A stretch of DNA of 64,000 nt from Fusobacterium ulcerans ATCC 49185 (GCF_900683735.1 NZ_LR215979.1:1364001-1428000); one strand, 5' to 3'. Shown: positions 52,804-63,791, counted from the stretch's first letter. The notes: a model not told the origin generated them from the letters alone. Translations and numbers: made by a program.

Positions 52804-55800
52804 TTTTACCCTCTCTTTTAAAATAGTTATTCACATTCATTTTTTGCATTATTTTATCTAATACATTCTTTCCTTTTTGAAATGATGTTTTTTCAGGAGG
52901 AGTTATAGTTTCTTGTCCCTTTGTATATCCACTATGATAATCCATAAAATTTTTATTTTCCAATTCTAAAATAGCCTCATCTGTTTTTACATTTCCAGGA
53001 TTTCCTCCAACCAATGTTCCTACTAAGTCATTTATATCAACTCTTTGATCTATATCAGCCATATTTCCATTTTCTTTCATATAGTTTTTAAAATCTTCAA
53101 CTGGTAATGCTGATCCACTCAATATAATAGTATTAGTTTTTATTTCTGAAAGACTATTTTCTCCATATGTTTCTTTAATATAATGCATTGCTGCTCCATA
53201 TATCAATGTTCCTTGACTAAATGCAGTTACTTCATCGACTCTATCTTTGTTTAACCACAGTATTTCTCCAAGCTGTTTTGCAGCTTCAGTATATGTATTT
53301 TTTCCTCCTTTAGTTCCATATCTATCTATTGCAGACTCATACAAATCTGCCCAAAATCCATTTGTTTCATTATGAATTAGTATGAATTCTAATTTTGTTC
53401 CAGTTTTAATATTTTTTAATTCCTCATCAGTTTCTAAACCATTTTTTAATTTTTGCCTGACTAATTCATCTACTGCTTGATCAAAATCAGTATTCATCCC
53501 ATTAACATGAAGACTTGTATTCTCTTCAAATTTTTCATTTGGATCAATTGAGATTGGCTTATGTTCTATTAAATTTCCATTTTCATCTTTTTCTATTATT
53601 ACTTTATATGGTGTTATTTTAGAATTGATTATATCAAATGTTTCATTCAATGCAATCACAGGATCAATAAAACCATTTTTTATATGATTACTCATTATTG
53701 ATTCTAATTCACCTACTGCCCATTCACGAGCTTGTGAATTATATTTTGCATTTACAGTATCTACATTAATATCTTTTACGATTTCCTGTGCTTTACTCTC
53801 ATCCCTGTTAAGTCCTTCAGGATTCTCTTCCTTGCCATTAATAATTATTGTTCCATTTCCTATAGTTGCATGTGTAATTTGTTCTTTATCTACAGCACTA
53901 TAGCTTCCTTCAATTACTTTCTTATCACTTAAACTTTCCTGTTTTGAACTTTGATATATATCTCCACCTATTCCAATTGTTGTCCCTTTTTCACTATCTT
54001 TTATATCATTAAATGTTAAACTTCCTGTTTCAAGTATTGTATTTTTTCCTCCTAAAAGCCCACCCTCTAAATGAGTATTTCCGCTAACTTTTATTTCTGA
54101 TTCTTCTTTACCTATTATACTGCTCTGATTTGTTACCCATTCTTTATTATAATCACTTAAATCAAGTCCTGCTCCAGTTGAAGTTCCATTACTGTTGTCT
54201 GAGCTTCCATGGATATTTATTCCAGTATTTTTAGAGTTACTTTTATCCTGTAAACTTTCAACTACTAAATTGTCCACTTCAACCTTTACTTTATCTCCTA
54301 CTATATTTCCACCTTTTATAACAAGATCTTTTCCTGATACATTTATTTCATTTTTGGCTATGAATTCAGCATTAGAATTTATTTTTTCATTATTTGATCC
54401 TTTAGAAACTTCTACTCCACCTGAAATTTGACCTGTAGCTAAATTTATCTTTCCATCAATTTTTTCAGATGAAGATTCTCCCTTTCCTGTACTTTGGGCA
54501 CTGTTCATATTTATATTTTTTCCTGAATCAATTTTTATATCATTTCCAGCTATAACCTTTGTACCTTCAAAATTCATATCTCCTTTATCAGTTTTTAAAT
54601 CAATATCATTTTTTGATGTAATAGTAGTCACAACTTTATTAGTATTTGTTTGTGTATTTTTATCTTTAGATAATTCTATTCCAGCATATATCCCTGCACT
54701 TACTCCTCCATCAGATGGTCCATTAAGCAAATTATTTAATGCATTTATCGAATCTTCTTTTCCTGCAAGAGATTCATTTATCCCTTTTCCACTTATTAAA
54801 TCACTACCAACTCCTATTACCCCTGGAAGATCTTTTATTCCTACTACAGTATCCTTTACTGAATCAATAGTATCTTTTATTCCACTTAGATTTATTCCAG
54901 CAGTTAATTTTATTTCCCCTTTTTCATTTTTTATAGTATTACTATGAATTTCATCTCTTGCTGTTATATTAAGTTCATTTCCAGCATATATAGATGTATT
55001 ATTTCCTGATATATTACTAGCTTCTATATTTGTATTATTTTTACTTACAATTTTTATATCTCCATCACTTTCTATACTACTTCCAATAACTTTTGTGTCG
55101 TAAGTTACTTTTTTATTTTTTTCAATACTTGTACTTAATCCTATTTCAAAATTTAAATTATCTGCACTTCCAAAGAACTTAGTTTTACTCTTTGATTTTT
55201 GACTTTCTTTCTTAGTTATATCATCAGCTGCCAAGATATTTACATTATTCCCTGCTTCTATTGTTATATTTTTTCCACTTTCTAAATTTGAAGCTAAAAT
55301 ATTTGTATTTCCTTTTTCTGATTTTATATCTATATTTCCTACTGCTCCAATATTTGAAGAAACATTTGTATAGTTTACTTCTACTTCTTTTTTAAAGCTT
55401 CCACTTAAACCTAAAAAGCCTGTTTTTTTACTTTGATGGTGATCTACATTTCCTTTTAATGCTGATACAATATTTGTATTTTCTCCTGCTCCAATTGATA
55501 AATCATTACCACTTAATATATCACTTCCTACAATATTAACATTCTTTCCAGAAGTGATCTTGGTATTATTCCCTGATAGAATATTGCTTTCATTGATACT
55601 TTCATTATACTTTATATCTAAACTTGATTTTCCTCTTCCAAAACTCTTCTTTTTTGTTTTTTGTTGCTCAAAATATTCAGAATCAACAGAAGCAATTATA
55701 TTTATGTTTTCTTTAGCTTCTATATCTATATTTTTATCAGCAACTACATCTGACCCTTTTATATTGATATTTTTATCTGCTGAAATAGAAATATTTTCTC

Positions 55801-58800
55801 CAGTTATTGTACTTCCTGCATTTGTATAACTTTCTGTTATTGTATAATTCTTATTTCCACCTTGTTTTTCATAATCATGCATTTCTATTGTGTCTACTAC
55901 TACTTCTTTTGCTGTTATTCCAATATTTCCTTTACCTTCAACTAATGCGGCTGTATTAATATAGTTTTCTCCAGCTTTTATACTTATATCAGCACCTGAT
56001 ATTTTAGCTGTATTTTCTATATCTGAATCTATTTTATATGTAAGATCATTTACTCTAGCAGTACTTTTATTCCATATGCTTCCTTTTATAGATTCCAAAG
56101 ATATATTATTATCTGCTGATATTTCAGCTCCTATATTCTTTATATCATTTACAGAAACTATTTCTATATCATTTCCTGCAATTAGTGCTTTGAAGTCACC
56201 TAATACAGATTTATTCAAAAATTCCTCTGCGTTTATATTAATGCTTCCACCAGATTTTATGCTTCCTGTATTATTAACTTCAACAGCTGATATATTTATT
56301 CCATTCCCTGCCATCATTCCAGTCTGGTTATTACCAAGTGATGCAAGAGTTTCCTTAGATAGATATACTTTAGGTACAAGAACATTTACTCCATTAACCT
56401 CTTCTTCAACATACCATATGATATCACTTTTAAGATTATTTATCTGTTCTTTTGTAAGCGCTGTTCCAATAGACAGATTAAAATCTTCCATAGCAGTTAT
56501 GGAATTATCTAATAATATCTGCATCTGTTCCTTTTCATTTGCTGCTCCATTTAGATATCTCTTTCCTGTACTTTCAAGAATAGCTCTGTTTACCACTCTT
56601 GATTCATAAAAAGCATCTCCAAGAAGTCTTATATTTTTCTCAGGATTAAAACCTATTTTTCCAAAGAAGTAGTCAGAACCCATATAGTATCCCATATCTG
56701 TAAATTTAACATTTGATTCTATCAAATATGAAAAACCTGGAGTTTTATTATTTGAAACTAAATTGTTATTAAATATCAGCTCTCCATTCCCTATAGTTAT
56801 TTTATCTTTTTCTGTTACAGATACTCCAGCTGAATTCACTAAATCTTTGTTTACAACAAACAATCCTTTATCCCCTTCAGGAATTGTAATAAAGCTTTCT
56901 GTATTAATAGTTCCAGTTTTTCCAACATTACTGCTGTTTAATATCACCTGTCCTACATTAATATTTTTAGAGTTCACTGCATTTGGATCACTTGATAATG
57001 CTCCATTTCCTACTTTAACAGCTGATATATTTATATTATTTCCTGCTGATATTTTTGTAGCTTTATCAGTTCCCACTTTTTGAATTATTTTATCATTTAC
57101 TACTACATAACCTTTATCTCTGTTATGATTGTACACTTTTCCATCCATCAAGTATGCATCATAAGGAAGAGTATACATAGCACTTCCATGAAGTTCATAA
57201 TCTCTTCTCCATTCACTGTTAACTTCTACATCTATTGTATAATTTTCATTTTTTAAATTAACAGCTGATATATTTATATCTTTATCTGCTAAAATATTCC
57301 CTTCTCTGTTTATTACATCTCCAATAGCTTTCAAAGTAATATTTTTTCCAGAGGAAATATATGCCATGACACTTGTATAATTGCTTTCAACTTTATCAAT
57401 TTCATGAAGATATACACCTAAATCACTTGAATGTTCATGAAACCATGTCCAGCTTCCTACTCCTCCAATATAATCTGTGAATAACTCCTGCATTATCAGA
57501 TTGCTTTTATTATTTAGAATAGTTTTATCAATTGAGTCCATATCTACATTACTTGATATTCCAGGAATTTTTCCAGTAATGGAATGGCTTCCTGTTACTT
57601 CACCAAGATTTTCTATCTGTGCTGCTTCTATATAGATATCTCCTATAGCTTCTATTGTTGCTGCATTATTTTGTGCTTTTCCTAAAGCTTTTATTTCTGC
57701 ATTATTTCCAGAATATATGTCTCCTTTGTTATTTACAAGATCTTTTTTTGCTGTTATAAACATATCATTTTTAGAATACAAAAGAGCAAAATTATTATTT
57801 GTTATATTATTTGAATTTAGTGTAAGGATGTTTCCAGAAGCTATCTGTCCATTATTTATTAAATCTTTTGAATTTACAGTCAAACTATTCTGTGAAGTTA
57901 AAAAGCCGCTGTTATTTATATCTCCAGCAGTTGCTATTAGATTATTTCCACTTCCAAGAATTATACTGTCTAGATTATCCAATTTTCCTGAAAGATTAAT
58001 AGCAAAATTTCCTAAACTTCCTAATGTCTTATTATTTACTAAATCTTTTGCACTTATAGTTATATTCTTTCCACTGGCAAATTTATTATTGTTTAGAAAA
58101 TCTCCAGACAGATTAAGTACTATATCTCCACCATTTTCTAGATTAATATTTGAAGTCAAAGAATTGGCGGTTATTTTTAAAAGATTATTTCCTATATAGC
58201 TTCCTGTAAGAATTAAATTCCCAGCTATATTTAAATCAGCAGTTCCCTGAGCGTGAACTTCACCAGAATTATTATTGATATCAAGTGCTTTTATATATAG
58301 TATTGAATCATTATCAAAAACTTTTAACTTTCCTGACTGGTTATTAAAAATTCCTGTATTTACTATACTAATATTTTTCCCCTCAATAGTCCCACTGCTA
58401 TTGTCTAATTCTTTTAATACTATATTTTTATCTGAAACTACACTTCCAGCATTAGAAATATTTTTAGCTGTTATATCTCCCTTTACTGAAATGATTCCTT
58501 TATTTAAAAGCTCTTCTTCTAAAGTAAGATTTTCTCCCAAAATAGTTTTTCCAAGAAGAAAATTTGAAAGTTTACTGCTCTTAAGATTTTTTAAAGCTGA
58601 AACTATTCCATTATTTTTAATTTCTACAGCTTCAATCCCCTCTTTAGCAACAATTTTTCCACTATTATCCACTCCAGATATTTTTATATTATTTCCTTGG
58701 ATAAGATTAGAGTTAGTAAAAGAATTAACAGTACTAAATGTTAAATTTCCATCTCCAATTATTCTTCCAGTATTGTCTAAAGATACAGTTGTCAGAGAAA

Positions 58801-61090
58801 TGTTATTTCCTGCAAATAAATCATCTTTATTTTCTATATTTTGTGAATTTATATATAGATCCTTAGACCCTTGAATAAGTTTATTATTGATAAGATTATT
58901 TCCTGTAATAGAAAGAGTATTCTTTCCATAAAGAGTTCCATAATTTTCTATATCATCAATATTAAATATTCCTTTTTCTCCAGTTATCATTCCATTATTT
59001 ACAAGCTTAACTCCTGTTATAGAAAGATCTAAGGCTGATATTCTATCATTATTAACAATATTGCTGCTTAATAGAATAAGTTTATCTCCACTGTTTAAAT
59101 TCTTATTATTAATTATATCTCCAGATATTTTCATGTTTAAAAGCGCTAAAATATTTCCACTATTAGTTATATCCCCAATGATATCAGTGCTCTCACCATA
59201 GGTATATCCAGTATTTATTACATTTCCAGATATATTTAATACTTTTTCACTCTTTATATTTTGCCTATTGTCTATGTTTCCAATAATACTTACTAGATTT
59301 TTTCCTTGAACAGTTCCACTATTATTTAAATCAGAAGTAATCTGAAGAGTATTCTCTCCTGTTATGTTTCCTGTATTTTTAACTTTTGAACCTGTAAATA
59401 CTACTTTTTCCCCTAAAATATTTCCATCATTTTCAACATTACCACTTAAAGAAAGAATTTCGCCAGCAGTTATTCCAGAGTTTTTATTTATATATTTATC
59501 TGCTGTTATTGTTAAGTAGCTTTCTCCATATATACTAGATGTATTTACTACTTTATTAGCCTCTAAAGAAAAAGTTTTCCCTAATAAAGTTCCATTATTA
59601 TTAAGAGAATCTAGAATTTTTAAATTTAAGATTTCACCTTGAACAGTTTCTTTATTAACTAATGATTTTGAAGTAATATCTACTGAAGAAGCTATTATAT
59701 TCTTTTCATTTACAATATTATTTTGATTATTTATCTTTATTTCATCAGCACTGGTATCTCCTTTATTTGAAAGATTAGTACTCTCTATTTTCACTTTTTT
59801 ATTAGCTGCTATAGTTCCTGTATTTTCTATATTTTTTCCCTTGATATTTAAATTTTCAACAACTTTCATAGATTCTGTTTTTAAGTTGCCTGTTAAATCT
59901 ATATCAGCATTAACAGCTGTTAATTCTTTATTTGTCATATCATTAGAAGATATTTTTACATTGTCTGCTGATATTTTACCTGTATTTACTATTTTTTCCT
60001 TGTTAGCTATAGTTATGCTCTTAGAAGACATATTTCCCTTATTTTCTATATTAGAACTTTTTACAGTTATATTTTTATTTGCTGCTACAGCACCAGTATT
60101 TACTATATCCTTTGTATTAATATTGATATTGTTTTCTGCAATTGCTCTCTTTTGAATTTCAACATTTTCTGCTTTTATTTTTATATCATTTTTAGCCTGG
60201 GCATCATTAAGAATCAGCCTTCCATTAACATCTACTTCAAAATCTCCTGCTCCAGCAAGCATCTCCCCCTGACTGTTTACTCCAACACCTTTTTCTGTAC
60301 TTTGCAGATATATTCTTCCAGCATAAAGAGACCCCAGTGCTTTTGCATCTAGAGCTACCTTTGGCTTATCTCCTGCTTTATCAGCTTTTGGTGTTACTTT
60401 TTTTGTTTGGTGATCATAATCATTTCTCCCCAAGACAACATTTACTTCGTCTCCACCATACACTGCACCATTAAGCTGGGCTGTTCTTGAAATAATATCT
60501 ACCATTCTTACATTCTTTCCATCTATTCCCTGACTTCCTATTACTACTGTTCCATCATCTATAGAAAATCCTTTTAAATCTCCCAACTCATCTGTTATTG
60601 ATTTTCCAGTTGTAAGTGTTACTCTTGGAGTATTTATGAACCCTGCCCCATTTAGATATATCCCATTTGGATTTGCTAAAATATATTCAGCTGATTTTCC
60701 AACTATTTCAGTGTATCCTTCTATTCTACTTCTATTTACTCCTGTAACTTCTGTAAGGATTACATTTGCTTCTCTTCCATTGAGATTAGAATTCCCCTGA
60801 ATTATTCCACCTATTTGAGTTCTGTTAAATTCTTTAGCACTGTTATTAAGAAGAATTCCTTCTTTTTCAACATTGTATTCTTTAAAATAGTTATGAGATA
60901 CTCCATTATTATTTGGAGCATTGATATTTACTATTGGAACTCCATTAGGTGCTTTCTCTACATTCATCTGCTGATTCCTATTTTGATCTCTAACTACACC
61001 TGCTGCAAGAAGCGGCTGTGTAAAAATACTTAAAAAAATGTAGCTATAGATTATAAGTTTTTTTAATAAAATATTTTTTAATCCTTTCAT
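52793..61090 (-). CDS. CdiA/filamentous-haemagglutinin-type exoprotein (TpsA) with hydrolase-like C-terminus
   Basis: A 2765-residue secreted protein. A signal peptide (ending near TQPLLAAG, residue 31) is followed by a two-partner secretion domain (about 32-165; NGVPIVNINAPNNNGVSHN and AEYILANPNGIYLNGAGF). A long beta-helix of N-rich haemagglutinin repeats continues to about residue 2400. The C-terminal 250 residues are different: VTAFSQGTLIYGAA, a nucleophile-elbow-like motif, then candidate Asp (DINDLVG) and His (DYHSGY), as in alpha/beta hydrolases. Thus it is a contact-dependent toxin or an adhesin with lipase or esterase activity. It starts 21 bases after the transporter gene and is intact. 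Confidence 0.85.
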   Translation of the reverse strand: MKGLKNILLKKLIIYSYIFLSIFTQPLLAAGVVRDQNRNQQMNVEKAPNGVPIVNINAPNNNGVSHNYFKEYNVEKEGILLNNSAKEFNRTQIGGIIQGNSNLNGREANVILTEVTGVNRSRIEGYTEIVGKSAEYILANPNGIYLNGAGFINTPRVTLTTGKSITDELGDLKGFSIDDGTVVIGSQGIDGKNVRMVDIISRTAQLNGAVYGGDEVNVVLGRNDYDHQTKKVTPKADKAGDKPKVALDAKALGSLYAGRIYLQSTEKGVGVNSQGEMLAGAGDFEVDVNGRLILNDAQAKNDIKIKAENVEIQKRAIAENNININTKDIVNTGAVAANKNITVKSSNIENKGNMSSKSITIANKEKIVNTGKISADNVKISSNDMTNKELTAVNADIDLTGNLKTESMKVVENLNIKGKNIENTGTIAANKKVKIESTNLSNKGDTSADEIKINNQNNIVNEKNIIASSVDITSKSLVNKETVQGEILNLKILDSLNNNGTLLGKTFSLEANKVVNTSSIYGESYLTITADKYINKNSGITAGEILSLSGNVENDGNILGEKVVFTGSKVKNTGNITGENTLQITSDLNNSGTVQGKNLVSIIGNIDNRQNIKSEKVLNISGNVINTGYTYGESTDIIGDITNSGNILALLNMKISGDIINNKNLNSGDKLILLSSNIVNNDRISALDLSITGVKLVNNGMITGEKGIFNIDDIENYGTLYGKNTLSITGNNLINNKLIQGSKDLYINSQNIENKDDLFAGNNISLTTVSLDNTGRIIGDGNLTFSTVNSFTNSNLIQGNNIKISGVDNSGKIVAKEGIEAVEIKNNGIVSALKNLKSSKLSNFLLGKTILGENLTLEEELLNKGIISVKGDITAKNISNAGSVVSDKNIVLKELDNSSGTIEGKNISIVNTGIFNNQSGKLKVFDNDSILYIKALDINNNSGEVHAQGTADLNIAGNLILTGSYIGNNLLKITANSLTSNINLENGGDIVLNLSGDFLNNNKFASGKNITISAKDLVNNKTLGSLGNFAINLSGKLDNLDSIILGSGNNLIATAGDINNSGFLTSQNSLTVNSKDLINNGQIASGNILTLNSNNITNNNFALLYSKNDMFITAKKDLVNNKGDIYSGNNAEIKALGKAQNNAATIEAIGDIYIEAAQIENLGEVTGSHSITGKIPGISSNVDMDSIDKTILNNKSNLIMQELFTDYIGGVGSWTWFHEHSSDLGVYLHEIDKVESNYTSVMAYISSGKNITLKAIGDVINREGNILADKDINISAVNLKNENYTIDVEVNSEWRRDYELHGSAMYTLPYDAYLMDGKVYNHNRDKGYVVVNDKIIQKVGTDKATKISAGNNINISAVKVGNGALSSDPNAVNSKNINVGQVILNSSNVGKTGTINTESFITIPEGDKGLFVVNKDLVNSAGVSVTEKDKITIGNGELIFNNNLVSNNKTPGFSYLIESNVKFTDMGYYMGSDYFFGKIGFNPEKNIRLLGDAFYESRVVNRAILESTGKRYLNGAANEKEQMQILLDNSITAMEDFNLSIGTALTKEQINNLKSDIIWYVEEEVNGVNVLVPKVYLSKETLASLGNNQTGMMAGNGINISAVEVNNTGSIKSGGSININAEEFLNKSVLGDFKALIAGNDIEIVSVNDIKNIGAEISADNNISLESIKGSIWNKSTARVNDLTYKIDSDIENTAKISGADISIKAGENYINTAALVEGKGNIGITAKEVVVDTIEMHDYEKQGGNKNYTITESYTNAGSTITGENISISADKNINIKGSDVVADKNIDIEAKENINIIASVDSEYFEQQKTKKKSFGRGKSSLDIKYNESINESNILSGNNTKITSGKNVNIVGSDILSGNDLSIGAGENTNIVSALKGNVDHHQSKKTGFLGLSGSFKKEVEVNYTNVSSNIGAVGNIDIKSEKGNTNILASNLESGKNITIEAGNNVNILAADDITKKESQKSKSKTKFFGSADNLNFEIGLSTSIEKNKKVTYDTKVIGSSIESDGDIKIVSKNNTNIEASNISGNNTSIYAGNELNITARDEIHSNTIKNEKGEIKLTAGINLSGIKDTIDSVKDTVVGIKDLPGVIGVGSDLISGKGINESLAGKEDSINALNNLLNGPSDGGVSAGIYAGIELSKDKNTQTNTNKVVTTITSKNDIDLKTDKGDMNFEGTKVIAGNDIKIDSGKNINMNSAQSTGKGESSSEKIDGKINLATGQISGGVEVSKGSNNEKINSNAEFIAKNEINVSGKDLVIKGGNIVGDKVKVEVDNLVVESLQDKSNSKNTGINIHGSSDNSNGTSTGAGLDLSDYNKEWVTNQSSIIGKEESEIKVSGNTHLEGGLLGGKNTILETGSLTFNDIKDSEKGTTIGIGGDIYQSSKQESLSDKKVIEGSYSAVDKEQITHATIGNGTIIINGKEENPEGLNRDESKAQEIVKDINVDTVNAKYNSQAREWAVGELESIMSNHIKNGFIDPVIALNETFDIINSKITPYKVIIEKDENGNLIEHKPISIDPNEKFEENTSLHVNGMNTDFDQAVDELVRQKLKNGLETDEELKNIKTGTKLEFILIHNETNGFWADLYESAIDRYGTKGGKNTYTEAAKQLGEILWLNKDRVDEVTAFSQGTLIYGAAMHYIKETYGENSLSEIKTNTIILSGSALPVEDFKNYMKENGNMADIDQRVDINDLVGTLVGGNPGNVKTDEAILELENKNFMDYHSGYTKGQETITPPEKTSFQKGKNVLDKIMQKMNVNNYFKREGKNEK

Positions 61091-61111
61091 TTTTCTTTCT
61101 CCCTTAATATT

Positions 61112-62761
61112 TTAAAACTTAACACTCATAGTAAAATATATTTCATGTGTATTTTTTTTTATATATGATGGAGCTGTTAAAGGTTTTGAATATGTAAAAC
61201 TCATATCAAAATGATTAAAATACATTCTAAGACCTATTGAAGCACCACTCATCTCACTGCCATTTTTTTCATAATACTCATCTTTATATACATCTTTTAC
61301 TCTTCCATAATCATAAGCAATAAATGGTTCTAAAAACTTATAGTTATATCCAATTTCATTTCTCATATAGAAACCTTTATCACCCATTATTGAATTTTCT
61401 TTAAAACCTCTGACTGTAGTATCGTCACCTATTCCTAATTTCTCTGAAGAATAAAGGATATCATCTGAATATTGTCCACTTAAGGAAACTCTATATGAGA
61501 ATCTTTGCTCTCCTATATTAAATGGTCTATACCAGCTTATGTCTGCTGTATATTTTTGAAATTGCGCTTTTGGAGAATATTCTCCCTTTTCTCCATCACT
61601 TTCTGCACCAAATCTATCTAATCCTTCATGATAAGTCAGATTTCCATAAAATACCCCATTAAAGAGTCTCCTATTATGATTTATATCAACTTTTAATATT
61701 GATAATTTTCTTGAACTTGTTATTAACTTAATTCCATCAAAATAGTTTTTAGTTTCCTTATTTGTTAAAGTTGCTCCAACTGATGTTTTCCCATTACTGT
61801 TTCTATTGATTATTCTTCTTGCTGAATAATTAATATTCTTTGAAATTCCTGTAGATTCATAGGTATGAGCAAATGACTTTATTGTAGAAAGATACTCAGA
61901 TTGATCTTTAGATACAGAAAACTCCAAATACTTTATTGGAATTCTATAATAGAAAGAAAAGTTTTCATTATCTTTATATTTTGTACTTGTTCCAAGCTTC
62001 TTTTGATATGTTCCCATTAAAGAATCATTTAATCCAAGAACATCTTCAAAGATGAGTGAAGTCTTCAATCTGTCTCTTCCTGTAGATTTCTGTCCTAAAT
62101 CATTGTAGTTAATTGTACCAGATATTTTTTTGCTTCTCTGATTATCAATTTCGATTATACTGCCGCCAAGAGTTTCTCCTGCTAGAATATCAAGTTTAGC
62201 ATTATTAGAAGACACTGAATTCAAATTATCTATTCCTTGATCTAAATCATTAATATTTAGTATATCTCCTTTTGAAGTAGGAAAAGATGTAAAAATATTA
62301 ATTTTTCCTTTGCTGTTGTCTTTAAATCTTATCCCTTCAATATACCCTTCTAAAACTTTTAAAACTATTTTTCCCTCAGATATATCAGCTTTATCCATAT
62401 CCATTTTTACTCTTACTGCAATATACCCTTTAACTAAATATAGGTTTTCAAGCTCTTTCATAAGATTAAGAATATTTTTCCCACCTATTTTACCAGTATA
62501 TTTCTTTTTTAATTTTTTAATTTCTGAAGCCTTTAAAATGGTATTACCATTTATTTCAATACTTCTTATCTCATCCCCAACAGCTTCAATATTTTCTTCT
62601 AATTTATTTAATTGAATCTCATCTTTTACTTCTGCTTTTTCTAGCCTTCTTATTTCTTCTTCATGTATTCTTCTTTCTTCCCTGTTTAATTCCTGTTGAT
62701 TAGCATAACAACAATAACTAAATATAAAAAAAAGCCAAATCCATATTTTTCTAATTTGCAT
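61112..62761 (-). CDS. TpsB outer-membrane transporter (FhaC/ShlB/CdiB family)
   Basis: A 549-residue protein: signal peptide (about 1-20), a charged helix-rich stretch with a plug-type linker (about 25-60), POTRA domain (about 66-150; IRSIEINGNTILKASEI and GYIAVRVKMD) and a 16-strand barrel. The conserved VRGF motif (TTVRGFKEN) of the barrel loop is visible, and the C-terminus ends in F, as in barrel proteins. It exports the adjacent exoprotein across the outer membrane. It is the first gene of the exoprotein operon. Confidence 0.9.
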   Translation of the reverse strand: MQIRKIWIWLFFIFSYCCYANQQELNREERRIHEEEIRRLEKAEVKDEIQLNKLEENIEAVGDEIRSIEINGNTILKASEIKKLKKKYTGKIGGKNILNLMKELENLYLVKGYIAVRVKMDMDKADISEGKIVLKVLEGYIEGIRFKDNSKGKINIFTSFPTSKGDILNINDLDQGIDNLNSVSSNNAKLDILAGETLGGSIIEIDNQRSKKISGTINYNDLGQKSTGRDRLKTSLIFEDVLGLNDSLMGTYQKKLGTSTKYKDNENFSFYYRIPIKYLEFSVSKDQSEYLSTIKSFAHTYESTGISKNINYSARRIINRNSNGKTSVGATLTNKETKNYFDGIKLITSSRKLSILKVDINHNRRLFNGVFYGNLTYHEGLDRFGAESDGEKGEYSPKAQFQKYTADISWYRPFNIGEQRFSYRVSLSGQYSDDILYSSEKLGIGDDTTVRGFKENSIMGDKGFYMRNEIGYNYKFLEPFIAYDYGRVKDVYKDEYYEKNGSEMSGASIGLRMYFNHFDMSFTYSKPLTAPSYIKKNTHEIYFTMSVKF

Positions 62762-62841
62762 AAAATCTCTCCCAATAAAACTTTCAATATTTACAATTTA
62801 TTATTTAAGTTGTTCTGCCTTTAATCCTAAACAACATTAAA

Positions 62842-62862
62842 GTCTATACTTTAAGTATATAT
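62842..62862. promoter_or_regulatory. Palindrome in the leader of the TpsB operon
   Basis: TATACTTTAAGTATA (62845-62859) is a near-perfect 15-bp palindrome about 85 bases upstream of the transporter gene and could be an operator. AT-rich sequence makes chance likely. I cannot place a sure promoter; 62762-63111 otherwise shows nothing. Confidence 0.3.
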
Positions 62863-63115
62863 TTTAATATTATCATTTTTTTAGAATTTTATATACTAAA
62901 AAATACCTTTATTTTTGAAAAAATATACTTTATTATCTATAATACGTTTTTTTAGAATTTTATATAAATTTTAAATCATTTTAATTATGAAAATATATAC
63001 AAAAAAGCCTGAAAAACTCATATTTTACAAAGAAATGAAATAAGAATATTAAAGATGTAGAAGAGGAAAATTAAAAAAAGTATAATTATTTTTAATATAA
63101 ATATTTTAATTAAAA

Positions 63116-63146
63116 AAGCCTAGTCTACTTATAGCAGTACTAGGCC
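63116..63146 (-). terminator. Terminator of the 90-residue membrane protein gene
   Basis: GCCTAGT pairs with ACTAGGC around a loop of about 14 bases; a run of six T follows on the minus strand. Confidence 0.75.
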
Positions 63147-63201
63147 TTTATAAAATAAGATTATTTATAGATTAGTTAATAAAGAGTAAGTGAAAAAATC
63201 C

Positions 63202-63474
63202 TTATATTTGGGTTGCTGCAAATATTCCCAAAATTCCAAAGAACAAAATAATCCATAGCAAAAGAAATATTCCTATAAGAATTAAGCTTGCTATCAAATA
63301 ATTTTTTAAGTTTAAATTTGTCTTTTCGGAAACTAGCCAAACAATCCACATTACTATATTCACAATAGGAATCATAAATATTATAAGGACTTTTAACCAA
63401 TCTTTTATCCCCAGAACTTTTTCCTGTTCTCTTATTTTCCTAATATCTGTTTCAATGTGTTCTTCAGTATTCAT
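63202..63474 (-). CDS. Small two-segment membrane protein
   Basis: A 90-residue protein with a charged N-terminus (about 1-25) and two or three hydrophobic segments (LKVLIIFMIPIVNIVMWIVWL and the C-terminal LIASLILIGIFLLLWIILFFGIL). The start follows GAAAGGAGAA. This type of small membrane protein is common and its function is unknown. It lies between the exoprotein operon and a fragment of a second exoprotein, and has its own terminator. Confidence 0.7.
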   Translation of the reverse strand: MNTEEHIETDIRKIREQEKVLGIKDWLKVLIIFMIPIVNIVMWIVWLVSEKTNLNLKNYLIASLILIGIFLLLWIILFFGILGIFAATQI

Positions 63475-63493
63475 TTATATTCTCCTTTCATAT

Positions 63494-63571
63494 TTACATT
63501 TTTTTTATTAAATAAGTCTTTATTTCACCAATATTTACTTTTATTTTCTTGCTTACTATTTCTGACATCAT
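63494..63571 (-). CDS. Possible 25-residue peptide ahead of the small membrane protein
   Basis: A short frame begins at the double ATG (63571), preceded by TTTAGGAGAAATG, and ends 20 bases before the 90-residue gene. It encodes a basic peptide (MMSEIVSKKIKVNIGEIKTY). Its start overlaps the end of a hydrophobic frame upstream as ATGA. It could be a leader peptide, a small protein or chance. Confidence 0.35.
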   Translation of the reverse strand: MMSEIVSKKIKVNIGEIKTYLIKKM

Positions 63572-63708
63572 TTCATTTCTCCTAAAAATATCTTTATATA
63601 TTCTGCTTTAAGAAAAAGTTTGAAAAAAAGAATCAATATTCCTCCTATCAAATTAGATAAGCCTACTGTTTCCAATACTGTTAGTAAAGAAAGAAGTTGC
63701 TCTAACTT
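63568..63708 (-). pseudogene. Hydrophobic frame of 46 codons without a start codon
   Basis: The frame reads KLEQLLSLLTVLETVGLSN then a hydrophobic stretch LIGGILILFFKLFLKAEYIK. No ATG start is present and the 5' end meets a stop codon. It may be the 3' remnant of a membrane protein gene that was cut by the insertion of exoprotein sequence to its right. Confidence 0.35.
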
Positions 63709-63791
63709 CTAAACTACCAATTAATAAAAAGAAAAATTTAGTATTTTTATTAAGAATAGTATAAAAGATATCAACAGTTCATCTGCATTAT

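Noticed and set aside
52793-61090. Long open frames on the plus strand opposite the exoprotein
   Set aside because: They are shadows of the repetitive N-rich coding sequence; they lack ribosome sites and family features.
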